A stretch of DNA of 64,000 bases from Euleptes europaea (GCF_029931775.1 NC_079325.1:52684286-52748285), one strand, 5' to 3'. Counted from the stretch's first letter, positions 51,501-62,330 are shown. Numbers and translations: made by a program. Notes: generated from the letters alone by a model not told the origin.

Positions 51501-54500
51501 CCTCTAAAGCAGTGGTTCCCAACCTTTTTTTGACCAGGGACCACTAGGACTTTTTTGTTCGGTGCATGGACCCCAAGGTTCAAAATAAAAATTCCAAGAA
51601 TTTGAAAATAAACTTTAATCATAACTGTTAGTTAAACATTAAGCTTAGAATAATATTTGAATATATATTTTTATAATAGAGAACTTTTAATTGAAAATAT
51701 TAATTTATTATGGGTTTATAACTTTGTTTCGCGGACCTTAATTTAGTTCTCACGGACCCCTGGGGGTCCACGGACCCCTGGTTGGGAACCAGTGCTCTAA
51801 AGGGAGGTCATTTTAAAGAGAAAACTGCATTATCAGCCAAGCAAGCAAGACCCACCAATCTGCCCTTACCCAGTCTGCCCAACAGCATTTGTCCGGTGTC
51901 TTTAATTTCGTTGTATTCATGCAGCAAAGTAATGTGTCTGTCTAATTCCTCCAGGCTGAAGCCTCTGCAAAGACAGAAAAGTCACCATGACACAGAACAA
52001 AATAAATGAGCTGAACTGGCTGTTAATTTCTGTTATAAAAGAAGCTACTCTGAGTCACAGAAGGGTCAGCCCTCCCCAGCTATTCGTCATAATCACTTTA
52101 TCGTTTGCAATTCTATCATTAGTAAGCCCTGCTAAGAAATTCTGCTTCCATAATAAGACATTTCATTTATTTGATTAAAAATTAAGCCCGTTCTACAAGG
52201 AGGTGAAAAGAGCCCCGTGGTAAGTTGCAGTACTGCAGTCAAAGTTCTGCTCATTACCTGAGTTCAATCCTGACAGTCGGTTTCAGGTTGCCGGCTCAAG
52301 GTTAACTCAGCCTCCAGCCTTTCAAGGTGGGTAAAATGAGTACCCAGCTTGCTGGGAGTAAAGTGTAGATGACTAGGGAAGGCAATGACAAACTACCCCA
52401 TAAATATAGTTTGCCTAGTAAACTTTGTGATGTGACGTCACCCCATGGGTCAATAATGACCCAGTGCTTGCACCTTTACCTTTTTTACAAGGAGATGTAC
52501 ATGGTCCCCCACACACATTTTGTCCTCTCAACAATTATTGATGTTAGTTAGGCTGAGAGAGAGTGACTGGCCGAAGGTCACCTAGATTGCTTCATAGTAG
52601 AGCGGGGACTCCCCGGATATATTCTGAAACTAACCAGCAGATGAAATACAGCATCCACCCATGCTAGCAAGTTGCACCTCTCCTGATATTGTAGCAGGGT
52701 TACATAGATCTCAATCTGCCCATCAAAAGTGAACAAGAACATACTCAGCCAACAACTGTGCTATTTCCTGGTCCAGAGCACGGTCCTTGCACTTCAGCTC
52801 TTCAATTTCACGCTGGAGGGTTTCCCTGTTGGCAACATCAGACTGACAGGCCTTTGGTGACAGGACCTGTCAGGCAGAGTCAGTGTTTAACATTCCAACA
52901 TTGCAGTACTGACTGCGTTGCCAAGAAACCCGGCAAGATACTTCTGTAAGCATCACTTGTGACTTAAGCATCACTTGTGACTTATGCAGAAGGGCAGAGA
53001 AAGATCACACATCAAGAGCTTGAACAAGTGTCAAAAATCAAATCAACCAGTTCCAAATGTTCTGCCAAGAAAAAAAAATTATCTGAAATAAGCTGCAGGG
53101 GTTCAACCTCTGTAGTCTTCCTGGAAAATGACAAGGCTCACAGAAAAAAAAATAGCTTTCAGTTTCCAAGTCGAGTCACACAGAGATGCTGAAAATGTAA
53201 ATTGCAGATCTTTAAAGCTCAAAACAAGAGATAATCTCAGCAGGGCTCCACACAAAGCCTAGTTTTAAAGAAAGGGGCTCCCTCCTCCTGAAAATATCTG
53301 ATTACTAATGCTCTGAGCACAAGTTTGGCATCTTCCTAAGAGAACTAGTTTATAAGGCAAGCATCTTTGAACGGCTGGTTTACATGAGAATTGAATACTA
53401 GTTTTACAGAAACACAGTCTGATTTTAATTTAAGGAAATGATATAATACAGTAACAACTCACCCTAAACCCATTTATCATTTTCACAATCACATGTGAGG
53501 AGGAAAGTATGGTCATTTAACAATTCTCTTAGAAATAAAAATAGTTCCACATATGCAGAGTTCCCTTTGGCTAAGAGTGCTGCCTGTAGACATATCTTGT
53601 CATGTTCCTCTTCATGTTCAAGACAAACATCACAATCCTCATTCAAGGTTCCCAGATTCAAAAGAAGAGGCACACTAGTGCATCAAATGACATATGGCCC
53701 TAGAATCAACCTACTGCACTTTTTATTCCACCCTTTTTCATAGCAAGGTGGTACACATATTTCTTCCTGTTTTATAATACAGTGTTATCATGTAAGCATA
53801 GTACAAAAAAAAATAGGAAAGAGCAGGAATTAGAATAAAGATGGTGCATCTGAACTGTTTAAAAAACCCACTACTAAGTTATTTCTTGAGCTCTCTTAGC
53901 CTGGAAATAAATCTCCCCCAACCAACTTTGTTAGTGAAGACAAGCTTGAAATCAAGTTCTAGTTCATTATTCAATTTAAAGATACCAATACAACCTGAAT
54001 CTGCACCCCAAATTGGCCTTTGGCCTACCCCAGATCAAACTACCAAATGACTCTCCCCTGTTAGCTAATTCCCAGACTCAAGGTGCAGAGGAGAAGTTTG
54101 GCACACAATCACTAACCGGAGATTTGAAACGTGCATTGCAGTTTCTCCAGGTTCCAGTAGGTGTCCTGAATGAAAAGAAAACAGTCATTTAAGCCTTTTA
54201 AGTCTTTCAAATCATAAACCTAGCAAGAATTAACAAGACATTCTTTTGGCTGTTCATCAGTGGGACCAGGCAAGGAAAGATTTATAGTGCATCCCTATGC
54301 AGAGGTTACTCCTTTAACAATTGATTTCAACAGCCTAGACTGGAATAATTCTGCATATGCTGCACCATCAGACAAATGACTGGTCAGATTTTGACTAAAA
54401 CATTTTCCAAGCAACGTTAAAACACTAACAGCCCATTCCTCAAATACGCCAGCGGCCCGACCCAAAGACCTTAGGAGGGTGACGAAGGCCTCCGCTGGCG

Positions 54501-56973
54501 CAAGGGCCCCAGAAGGCGCACGACAGCATTAGTGGCCCCAGCGCTGGCATGCAGGCCCGGCTGCTTAGCAAAATAAACTATATTTGTGAAACAGTTAAAT
54601 TAACCTTAAAAAACAACAACACTGTGATGAATTAGTACTACTTTTACCAACATTAGGTAATGTTTCTGTAACACTGAGTTATTCACTGCAGCTGAACTAT
54701 TCTTTCCTTTGAAGAAACACTGGAGCCAGCCCAGTTTGATTTCTTTAAAGTCAGATTAAAATAGAAATAAAGCAAAGTGACAACAGCTATTTTTTCAAAA
54801 AAAGGCAATTGTGCTAACGGTTCTTGTTTGGAGATGTCAGCAATTATAATGGGGAGGGGCAGAAGGAGAAACTCTGTTGTACTTCTAGGGTTACTAAGGG
54901 GCTAGGAGGTCCTTACTCCACATCTTTGCAAACAAATGACACCAGCATGAAACTGAAAAGGAAGCAAATACCTACACAATAGAAATTCTGGCATCTGACT
55001 GCAGTTAAAACGAGGTTATTAATTGACTGGGTCAGCTAACAATATTCAGTCTGTACAACACAGAACTCAGAGAGAGAAACCTACAAGTGTCACAAAGCTC
55101 TTCTAAACTGACCAAACACATTTACAATCTAATTCCTGATACTTTTTATTCAGAAGAGACCCACTGACCTCAGTTTAGAAATAAAATTACAGCCGTGCAG
55201 CTTAATCTTTTCCATGTTTGCCTAGAAATCTTACCAAGTTAAACGAAAATCCCTCTCACAGGTCAATCTACACAGCATCATAGCATGTTTTCTGAGAGAG
55301 GATCGTTTGTTATATCAGCACACACACACACGGATATACAGGCAAAAAGAGTGCCAACAGAGCCACAAAAAAGCTATGGAATGCAGTCACAGTAGGAAAA
55401 AATGATGACTCTAGAAAAGCCTTATTAAGAATGTAAAGAGATAAGTTAGGTCAAATGAATATAATATATATTAAGCAATATGGGATAAAACATAACAATT
55501 AATGGCTTAATATAGACATTTTAGAATTAAATTCAAGTTTAATGATTAACTTTAAACGCTTATCTGGAAGGATCAAGAAATAAGGTTGAGTAGATGGTAG
55601 AAATATAAATTGTTTGAATAGATTAATTCACGACAAAGTAAGGCACATTTGGGTTATATGCTGTGTGGTGTGGCAGGGGCGTAGACTTTCCCATTTCTGG
55701 GGTGGGGCCTGGGGCTGGACTAGAGGCATTATTATGACATCATAGGGAGGAACCAGTGACATCACAGAGAGGGGCCTCCATTGCCACTATCTATGGAGGC
55801 AGGGCCATGGGGGATTTAGGGAGGGGCTTCCCAGAAATTTAGGGAGGCTTCAACAAATAAACTTCAGACCGCTGAAATACAACTTTAATTTTAATTACCA
55901 ATGCAAACTGTTTCTTTATTTACACTTTTAAAATTATAGTATAATCAAATATTCTCCTAATCTCCCGTTACCGCCTACTGCTGCTCCCACAAGCATCCTC
56001 TCCTGCCATATTCAACCTCTCCTTCCCAATTTCCCTTCACCTCCCCCCAATAGTTGGCATGTGTTGGTATGATTAGTGGTAAACCTACAGATTGCTTCAT
56101 CTAGTTACAACCCCCTTGTTAAGATGTAATAATTCAAAATAACCTGTACTTAAACCTGTGATTGAGCCTTGCCTGTCTCGTGCTTGACCGTAGAAAGGTC
56201 TCTAAAGGCATGCGAATGACTTTCTGAGTCACAGGAGGGAACAGGTATGGTAAGGGCTATTCTGATAAGTTTAGCTAATTCTGGTAGTAGCTGTTGCAGA
56301 CATTTTCCTTGGGGAAAAGAGCTCACCACCTCCCGAGGAAGCCTGTTCCACTGAGGAACCACTCTAGCTGTTAGAAAATTCTTCCTAATGTTTAAATCAG
56401 TGGTTCCCAACCTTTTTTTGACCAGGGACCACTAGGACTTTTTTGTTCGGTGCAGGGACCCCAAGGTTCAAAATAAAAATTCAGAGAATTTGAAAATAAA
56501 CTGTAATCATAACTGTTAGTTAAAAATTAAACTTAGAATAATATTTGAATATATATTTTTACAATAGAGAACTTTTAATTGAAAATATTAATTTATTATG
56601 GGTTTATAACTTTGTTTCGCGGACCTTAATTTAGTTCTCTCGGACCCCTGGTTGGGAACCAGTGGTTTAAATGGAAACTCTTTTGATTTAATGTCAACCC
56701 GTTGGTTCCGGTCCGACCCTCTGGGGCAACAGAAAACAACTCGGCACCCTCCTCTTCAAGTACTTGAAGACGGTTATCCTATCCCCTCTCAGTCTTCTCC
56801 TCTTCAGGCTAAACATACCTCCTCAGGGGGGGTCTAGGGGAGGGTCTCCCCCTGTCTGCTGGGCCCCGATTCCATCCCCTATTCAAGGGGAACGCTTGCT
56901 CCAGTTTATCCAGCGCGCCTTGCAAAGTAGAGGCAATCCCACAGCCTCCGTCAACTTTCTTTTCGCTTTGCAT
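48470..56973 (-). CDS. SWI5: SWI5, SWI5-SFR1 recombination mediator subunit (5 exons)
   Basis: Minus-strand exons: 56819-56973, 54117-54165, 52745-52866, 51870-51964, 48470-48534. All have GT-AG junctions in matching phase; with the start MQSEKKVDGG they total 486 nt (161 residues). Conserved pieces are RFKSPVLSPKACQSD, then REIEELKCKDRALDQEIAQL (a coiled coil), EGFSLEELDRHITLLHEYNE, IKDTGQMLLGRL and AVIRGVTTKELYPEFGLD. Known: Swi5 pairs with Sfr1/MEIR5 and stimulates RAD51 strand exchange in homologous recombination. A longer in-frame start at 57036 exists but lies among promoter motifs. The N-terminus is poorly conserved in this family, so exon 1 rests on phase, an open frame and the promoter. 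The gene converges on TRUB2 and is divergent from GOLGA2, as in human. Confidence 0.93.
48763..49565. mobile_element. TIR DNA transposon (ATACCGTATATACTCG ends) with GC-rich minisatellite inside
   Basis: Ends ATACCGTATATACTCGCG / GAGTATATACGGTAT; a TA duplication is possible. The core contains the 85-bp tandem repeat listed separately. Confidence 0.75.
48910..49215. repeat. 85-bp GC-rich minisatellite, about 3.5 units
   Basis: GGCCTGG recurs at 48913, 48998, 49082 and 49167 (spacings 85, 84, 85), each followed by GGGCCTGCCTGCGCTCAGGC-type text. CpG-rich. Long open frames here on both strands are repeat artefacts. Confidence 0.85.
49564..49726. mobile_element. Foldback MITE (relative of 18456-18963)
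   Basis: GCATGGGAGGTTTTGCCTTG and CTGCAAAACCTCCCATGCG arms with TCCAAATTCTCAAAACT inside. It abuts the previous transposon directly. Confidence 0.75.
49945..51075 (+). mobile_element. tRNA-Ala SINE split by a 918-bp element
   Basis: SINE head 49953-50065 (GGAGGGGCCTTGGCTC, TAGGTGATGTGAAAAAC) and tail 50984-51075 (TGAGACTCTGGAGATCC, AAGGCAGCTTCATGTG). Confidence 0.8.
50066..50983. mobile_element. 3-bp-duplication DNA transposon with internal palindrome
   Basis: Ends GGTCTTTTATGCATGGG / CCCATGCATAAAGGACC and a TGA duplication (50063-50065, 50984-50986). The inner arms CCATTGAAATACCTTACAGC / GCTGTAAGGTATTTCAATGG form a palindrome at about 50370-50710. Confidence 0.8.
51510..51794 (+). mobile_element. 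Non-autonomous hAT element (CAGTGGTTCCCAACC ends), copy 1
   Basis: Ends CAGTGGTTCCCAACC / GGTTGGGAACCAGTG; perfect 8-bp duplication CTCTAAAG (51502-51509, 51795-51802). Confidence 0.92.
51870..51964 (-). CDS. SWI5: SWI5 exon 4
   Basis: Reads GFSLEELDRHITLLHEYNEI then KDTGQMLLGRL. Acceptor TGTCTTTGCAG, donor CTGG|GTAAGG. Confidence 0.96.
52220..52495 (+). mobile_element. tRNA-derived SINE (GACCTGAGTTTGATCCC family)
   Basis: TTACCTGAGTTCAATCC, GGTAAAATGAGTACCCAGC and CAATAATGACCCAGTGCTTG; SWI5 intron 3. Confidence 0.8.
52745..52866 (-). CDS. SWI5: SWI5 exon 3 (coiled coil)
   Basis: Reads VLSPKACQSDVANRETLQRE then IEELKCKDRALDQEIAQLLA. Acceptor GCCTGACAG, donor GCTGA|GTATGT. Confidence 0.95.
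52867..54116 (-). other. SWI5: SWI5 intron 2
   Basis: 53485-53720 resembles the 3' part of an unidentified LINE (EHEEEHDKICLQAALLAKGN on the minus strand). The rest is unassigned. Confidence 0.35.
54117..54165 (-). CDS. SWI5: SWI5 exon 2
   Basis: Reads TPTGTWRNCNARFKSP, matching the FK(T/S)P motif of vertebrate SWI5. Acceptor TTTTCATTCAG, donor TCTCCG|GTTAGT. Confidence 0.85.
54166..56140 (-). other. SWI5: SWI5 intron 1, right part
   Basis: 54430-54570 is a GC-rich patch (GCCAGCGGCCCGACCC). 55665-55860 is G-rich and repeat-like (GGGGCGTAGAC). CA run at 55319. No exon recognised. Confidence 0.35.
56145..56825 (-). mobile_element. CR1 LINE 3' part split by a hAT element
   Basis: Reversed. 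56145-56397 encodes [26 protein letters not shown]; 56673-56825 carries TATGTTTAGCCTGAAGAGGA and GAGAGGGGATAGGATAACCG. The hAT copy 2 lies between. Its left CR1 edge supplies the inferred SWI5 exon 1 donor. Confidence 0.85.
56398..56664 (+). mobile_element. Non-autonomous hAT element (CAGTGGTTCCCAACC), copy 2
   Basis: Perfect 8-bp duplication GTTTAAAT (56390-56397, 56665-56672); inserted in CR1. Confidence 0.92.
56819..56973 (-). CDS. SWI5: SWI5 exon 1 (inferred)
   Basis: Reads MQSEKKVDGGCGIASTLQGA then LDKLEQAF...PRPPLRR. It ends in phase 2 at GAGGAG|GTATGT, which fits the phase of exon 2. The donor and everything downstream of it lie in a CR1 fragment. Homology is too weak to prove this exon. 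Confidence 0.6.
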
Positions 56974-57064
56974 GCTGGGATTTGGAGTCGGGAAAAGTAG
57001 GCGGCAGTGCATTGTGGGAATATACGGGCAATTCATGCCTGCATTGCTGCTGGGTTTTGTAGTC
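56970..57064 (-). promoter_or_regulatory. SWI5: SWI5 promoter with ZNF143/THAP11-type motifs
   Basis: On the minus strand: ACTCCAAATCCCAGCATGC (56970-56988) and GACTACAAAACCCAGCA (57048-57064). Both match the ACTACAATTCCCAGCATGC-type element. A third partial site (TTCCCACAATGC) lies near 57010-57021. Clusters of these sites mark vertebrate housekeeping promoters, supporting a SWI5 start here. Confidence 0.65.
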
Positions 57065-57159
57065 TTTGAAGACTGAGTGAATTCCGGTTCTATAGTTCAA
57101 GGATCTGGACTATCTCCTTCCCGAAAGCTGTAAAATAAGGAGATGGTTGTACACATCGT

Positions 57160-57352
57160 TCCATTAAAAAGCAATAATAATAGAAAGAAAGAAGTAATCT
57201 TTAAAAAGCAATAATCTTTAAAAGCAATAATAATAGAAAGAAAGAATCTTTAAAAGCAATAATAATAGAAAGATGAAATCTTTAAAAAGCAATAATCTTT
57301 AAAAGAAAGAAAGAATCTTTAAAAGCAACAATAATAGAAAGAAGTAATAATC
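57160..57352 (+). repeat. AT-rich tandem repeat
   Basis: Repeats of ATCTTTAAAAGCAATAATA and ATAGAAAGAAAGAA, upstream of the SWI5 promoter. Confidence 0.75.
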
Positions 57353-57416
57353 ACATTCTGATTTTTTTTTAATCCAGTAAATTTTGGCTTTGGCTGAAAA
57401 CAAGATTGGTTTAGAT

Positions 57417-57682
57417 CACTGGTTCCCAACCAGGGGTCCGCGAGAACTAAATTAAGGTCCGCGAAGCAAAGTTATAAACCCATAATAAATTAATATTTTC
57501 AATTAAAAGTTCTCTATTATAAAATATATATTCAAATATTATTCTAAGTTTAATGTTTAACTAACAGTTATGATTAAAGTTTATTTTCAAATTCTCAGAA
57601 TTTTTATTTTGAACCTTGGGGTCCCTGCACCGAACAAAAAAGTCCTAGTGGTCCCTGGTCAAAAAAAGGTTGGGAACCACTG
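57417..57682 (-). mobile_element. Non-autonomous hAT element (CAGTGGTTCCCAACC), copy 3
   Basis: Reversed copy; perfect 8-bp duplication GTTTAGAT (57409-57416, 57683-57690). Confidence 0.92.
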
Positions 57683-57846
57683 GTTTAGATAAGAGTCTGG
57701 TGAGTGACATCGTGGAAATAGGAGTGGTGTGAAATCCAACCAAACCCCGCTTTAGGAGAGATATTATTCCACCCCTCGCCCATTATTTCAGCCAATCTCT
57801 ATGCCATAAGCAAGAATGATAGATGCCTCCTACTAAGTTTACTGTT

Positions 57847-57943
57847 AGGGTTGCCAACCTCCAGGTAGTAGCTGGAGATCTCCTGCTATTACAACTGATC
57901 TCCAGCTGATAGAGATCAGTTCCCCTCGAGAAAATGGCTGCAT
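57847..57943 (+). mobile_element. Partial hAT MITE (TAGGGTTGCC family)
   Basis: TAGGGTTGCCAACCTCCAGG, TGGAGATCTCCTGCTATTAC; only the left half. Confidence 0.75.
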
Positions 57944-59204
57944 TAGAATACCCGACTCAGGGAAGAAGTGTTATTTTGGGCTTACTTTTGTAATACCAAT
58001 CCTAAATCAGACACACTGTGCAAATCTTTAATAATGACTCAGAGGGAAGGGCCTGGCTATACCTGAAATACCTGCTGCTGTTAACTGCCTGGCATGCATG
58101 GCTCTGAACTTTCATAGCCAAGAACAGATCTGGCTAGTAAATGCTTCTCTGGACTGATAAAAACTGAATACATTTTAGTAATTCGTATTTGGAAGTCCCT
58201 CATAATATGAGGTCTTAAATTCAAGTTTACTTGTGAATAAACTCAACTCAGTTTAAATACTATATGGCTGGAAAATACCCTGGGACAGTTAGGAGAGACA
58301 AATGCCCAATCAGAAAAAGACCCTGAAAATACTACAAGATCAGAATATGGACAATATTAGCAAAAATGAGCATTTTTGACAGGCTGCATTCAGAAACTGG
58401 GCTCTCTTGCTGACCTGCCACTAAGGACCCCTTCAAAGCGTTTCCTTGATGGAAAGATTAATCCCCTCTACCAGACTATGGCTACACTTCTAACAGTGCC
58501 ATCCTAAGCAAGTATTCACAGAATCCTAATCAGGTTTATTAGTTGAAGCTTATTTCCAAGAGTAAACCCAGTACACTATGGATGGGGAGAAGTGGGCAGT
58601 GCGTTGCACCTATCCAAGTGCCTTTACCAAAAGAAACACTGGTTATGTTATTTATGTCTGTAAAATATGCAACACAAACATTTCCAGATTCAAGAGGCTC
58701 ACAGTGATTTACTGCACTTTCTACATGTGAAAAGCTGGGCCATGCATCTTGAGTAATAAGCCTATGTTGTTATAAGTGTATGTTGTTCTTTAATTGCTGG
58801 TTTATCAAATAAATATCAAGCGGTAATAGTTCTTTGGGTATTCTTGATTCAAAAGCCACACAATTTGCCACTAAAATGAACTTTCTACATGTGTTCAATC
58901 GCTAGCTGTCATTTATCCACAGTCACAGGGCTGCCATCTTAGAAAATGGTCACTGCTCAATCGTCACAGAATAAACTCATCTACCCAAGGCAACGTATTA
59001 GCAAACTAATTAAAAAATATAATTCTTCGTACAGCTACTTTTATAACTATGTTCCTTGGAATAATTCGTGTAGTCCATTAATATTGTCCATACTGTCTGT
59101 GGTCCAGATTTATCCCACAATAAAACTGTCAGTTTTTAATGTGCCACAAGACCTCTTGTGCCTTTCAACAGCTTGTATTACAGAAATTCAACTGGTAAAG
59201 TAGC
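57944..59204. other. SWI5-GOLGA2 intergenic sequence
   Basis: AT-rich, no recognisable gene or repeat. Confidence 0.35.
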
Positions 59205-59668
59205 TTTTCTTCATGCAATTTTCTGAGGGAACACTACTGGGGAGAAGAAAGAAAGAAAATGCAGTCTTCACAAAATGCATAGTTAAATGGTGGAACTCCC
59301 TGCCCCAGGATGTGGTGATGGCTGCCACCTTGGAAGGCTTTAAGAGGGGAGTGGACATGTTCAAGGAGAGGGATACCCTGGCTACTAGTCAAAATGAATA
59401 TTAGTCACGACATATACCTATTATCTCCAGTATCAGAGGAGCATGCCTATTATATTAGGTGCTGTGGATCACAGGTACGATAATGCTGCTGCAGTCTTGC
59501 TTATGGGGTTCCTAGGTTGGCCACTGTGTGAACAGACTGCTGGACTTGACGGGCCTGGGTCTGATCCAGCAGGGCTTTTCTTACGTTCTTATGCCTATTA
59601 CATGAGATGTTTTGGAACACAGGCATGACAATGCTGCTGCTGTTGTCTTGTTTGTGGGGCTTCCTAGA

Positions 59669-59872
59669 AAGGGTTGCCAGGTCCCTTTTCGCCACCGGCG
59701 GGATATTTTGGGGGCGGAGCCTGAGGAGGGCGGGCTTTGGGGAGGGACTTCAGGGCCATAGAGTCCAATTGCCAAAGCGGCCATTTTCTCCAGGGGAGCT
59801 GATCTCCATCGGCTGGGTACCAGTTGTAATAGCAGGAGCTCTTCAGCTCATACCTGGAGGTTGGCAACCCTA
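59669..59872 (-). mobile_element. hAT MITE (TAGGGTTGCC family)
   Basis: Perfect 8-bp duplication TTCCTAGA (59661-59668, 59873-59880) within a LINE unit. Confidence 0.9.
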
Positions 59873-59998
59873 TTCCTAGAGGCACCTGGTTGGCCACGGT
59901 GTGAACAGACTGCTGGACTTTAGTCTAATCCAGCATTACCTTTCTTATGTTCTTATGCCTATTATATTAGGTGCTTTGGAACACAGACAGGATAATGC

Positions 59999-60571
59999 TA
60001 GGGTTGCCAACCGCCAGGTAGTAAACATTCACTAGGAAATTGATTCAATTAGGCATATGTATTTCCAAATAATGCGTTAATAATGCCAAAATCATGAAAA
60101 TTCTAAATCATATCAAATCACATATGTGCATTTCAAATCAATAAAGTATTTTGCGAGTTGGCGAGATACTTTTGTGTTGACTCAAGTTGGCGAGATACTC
60201 GCAAAAGACTATTGATTTGAAATGCTTGTGATTCAACAGTACATATGTGATTTGATATGATTTAGAATTTTCATGATTTTGGCATTATTAACGCATTATT
60301 TGGAAATACATATGCCTAATTGAATCAATTTCCTAGTGAATGTTTTCTGCTATTTTGGGTTTTGCTAACTAACTATATAGCAGGCTAACTGTATATTTGT
60401 CCAACCGCCAGGTAGTAGCTGGAGATCTCCTGCTATTACAACTGATCTCCAGACAAGAGAGATCAGCTCACCTGTCAGTTGGACTCAATGGCATTGAAAT
60501 CCCGCCCCGCCCTCCTCAGGCTCCGCCTCAAAAACTTCCCGCCGGTGGCGAAGAGGGACCTGGCCACCCTA
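59999..60571 (+). mobile_element. hAT MITE (TAGGGTTGCC family) containing a palindromic insert
   Basis: Ends TAGGGTTGCC / GGCCACCCTA; flanks GATAATGC (59991-59998) and GACAATGC (60572-60579) match at 7 of 8. Confidence 0.85.
60024..60400. mobile_element. Long palindromic element flanked by a 17-bp duplication
   Basis: Arms of about 140 bp (AACATTCACTAGGAAATTGA ... TCAATTTCCTAGTGAATGTT) plus a 55-bp unpaired right end. CCAACCGCCAGGTAGTA is present at 60007-60023 and 60401-60417. Confidence 0.85.
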
Positions 60572-61639
60572 GACAATGCTGCCGCAGTCGTCTTGCTTGT
60601 GGGGCTTCCTAGAGGCACCCAGTCTGCCATTGTGCGAACAGGCTGCTGGACTTGATGGACCTTGGTCTGATCCAGCAGGGCTTTTCTCATGTTCTTATAC
60701 CAATTATATTAGGTACTTTGGAACATGGGCAGGGTAATGTTACTGCAGTCGTCTTGCTTGCGGGTTTCCTAGAGGCACCTGGTCGGCCATTGTGTGAACA
60801 GACTGCTAAATTTGATGGGCCTTGGTCTGATCCAGCAGGGCTTTTCTTATGTTCTTATGGATACTAGTCATGATGCATACCTATTCTCTCCAGGATCGGA
60901 GCAGCATGCCTATTATCTTAGGTGCTGTGGAACACAGGCAGGGCAATGCTGCCGCAGTTGTCTTGCTTGTGGGGCTTCCTAGAGGCACCTGGCTGGCCAC
61001 TGTGTGAACAGACTGCTGGACTTGATGGGCCTGGGTCTGATCCAGCAGGGCTTTTCTTATGTTCTTATGGATACTAGTCATGATGCATACCTATTCTCTC
61101 CAGGATCGGAGCAGCATGCCTATTATCTTAGGTGCTGTGGAACACAGGCAGGACAATGCTGCTGCAGTCGTCTTGCTTGTGGGGCTTCCTAGAGGCACCT
61201 GGTCGGCCATTGTGTGAACAGACTGCTAAATTTGATGGGCCTTGGTCTGATCCAGCAGGGCTTTTCTTATGGATACTAGTCATGATGCATACCTATTCTC
61301 TCCAGGATCAGAGGAGCATGTCTATTATAATAGGTGCTTTGAAACACAGGCAGGACGGTGCTGCTGCAGTGGTCTTGCTTGTGGGGCTTCCTAGAGGCAC
61401 CTGGCTGGCCACTGTGTGAGCAGACAGCTGGACTTGATGGGCCTTGGTCTGATCCAGCAGGGCCTTCCTTATGTTCTTATGCCTATTATATTAGGTGCTG
61501 TGGAACACAGGCAGGACGGTGCTGCCTCAATCGTCTTGTTTGTGGGGCTTCCTAGAGGCCCCTGGTCGGCCGCTGTGTGAACAGGCTGCTGGACTTGACG
61601 GGCCTGGGCCTGATCCGGCCTGGCTTCTCTCGTGTCCTC

Positions 61640-62330
61640 ATGACAAGGAAAAGGCGGGAAAAGGAAAAGGCGGGAAAGGGCTCGCGCCGACGCCCGCCGT
61701 TCTCCCCCCCCTCCCCTTTCCACGGGCCCGTCTATGCCGCGCGTGCGCCGTCAGCAGCCTCCTCCTCCTCCCCCCCGCCCTGGCGTCTGGGCCCGCCCGG
61801 GCGAGCCCGCTCAGCCAGCGAGCAAAGGCAGCCGGGGGGCGGAGCTTCGCCTCCCCCCCTCCTCCCTCCCTCCCTCCCTCCGCGCTCTCCTTCTTCCTCC
61901 CCGCCCACTTTCGTCCCCCACCGGGCTGACGTGGCCCGGGCCCGGCTCGGACATGGCGGACGGGAGCAGGCAGAGCAAGCTGGCGGCGGCCAAGAAGAAG
62001 GTGAGCGAGCAGCGGGGGGGGGGGAAGGGGGCAGGCCCGGGTATTTCCCCTCCTCCCCCCCCAGGCCCAGCAGGGTGGCGGGGGGGGGGTTTCTCCGCGC
62101 CCTGGAAGGAATCCCCGGGCCTCGGCACGCCCCCAGCCTCCCCCTCCCCCCCATTTCCCTGGCCTATACCTGTGGCGGGCAGGCCTGTTGACCCCCTGAA
62201 GGGTGGGGTGTGTGTGTGACGTGGGGTCGCCCCTCCCCCACGAATGCACCCTTGCACACAACGAGGGAAGCAGAAAAACCAGAGCCCCCCCCCCCCTCCT
62301 TTCGGGGTTAAATATCCCAGACAGACCCCT
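61640..62330 (+). promoter_or_regulatory. GOLGA2: GOLGA2 CpG island
   Basis: Long GC- and CpG-rich stretch with CCTCCC and G-run tracts around the GOLGA2 first coding exon. It begins exactly where the LINE-derived tandem array stops. Confidence 0.7.
61953..62000 (+). CDS. GOLGA2: GOLGA2 (GM130) first coding exon
   Basis: ATG at 61953 gives MADGSRQSKLAAAKKK and then the donor GTGAGC at 62001. Human GOLGA2 has RQSKLAAAKKKLREYQQRN, so the exon boundary falls right after the lysine run. Known: GM130 is a long coiled-coil cis-Golgi matrix protein. Its basic N-terminus, of which this exon is the start, binds the tether p115 and importin-alpha. The exon lies in a GC-rich CpG island. I found no second exon in 62001-64000, so intron 1 runs past the window. 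Position and strand relative to SWI5 agree with human synteny. Confidence 0.9.

Larger units (their letters stand above)
59205..61640 (+). repeat. Tandem array of CR1-like LINE 3' ends
   Basis: Begins with an ORF2 C-terminus ([34 protein letters not shown]). About eight end units follow, each ending TCTGATCCAGCAGGGCTTTT CTTATGTTCTTATG, at about 59.57, 59.93, 60.67, 60.83, 61.04, 61.25, 61.45 and 61.61 kb. Two hAT MITEs are inserted in it. Confidence 0.85.

Noticed and set aside
59430-61640. CRISPR-like array
   Set aside because: Repeats are 160-210 bp LINE ends without spacers; vertebrate sequence.
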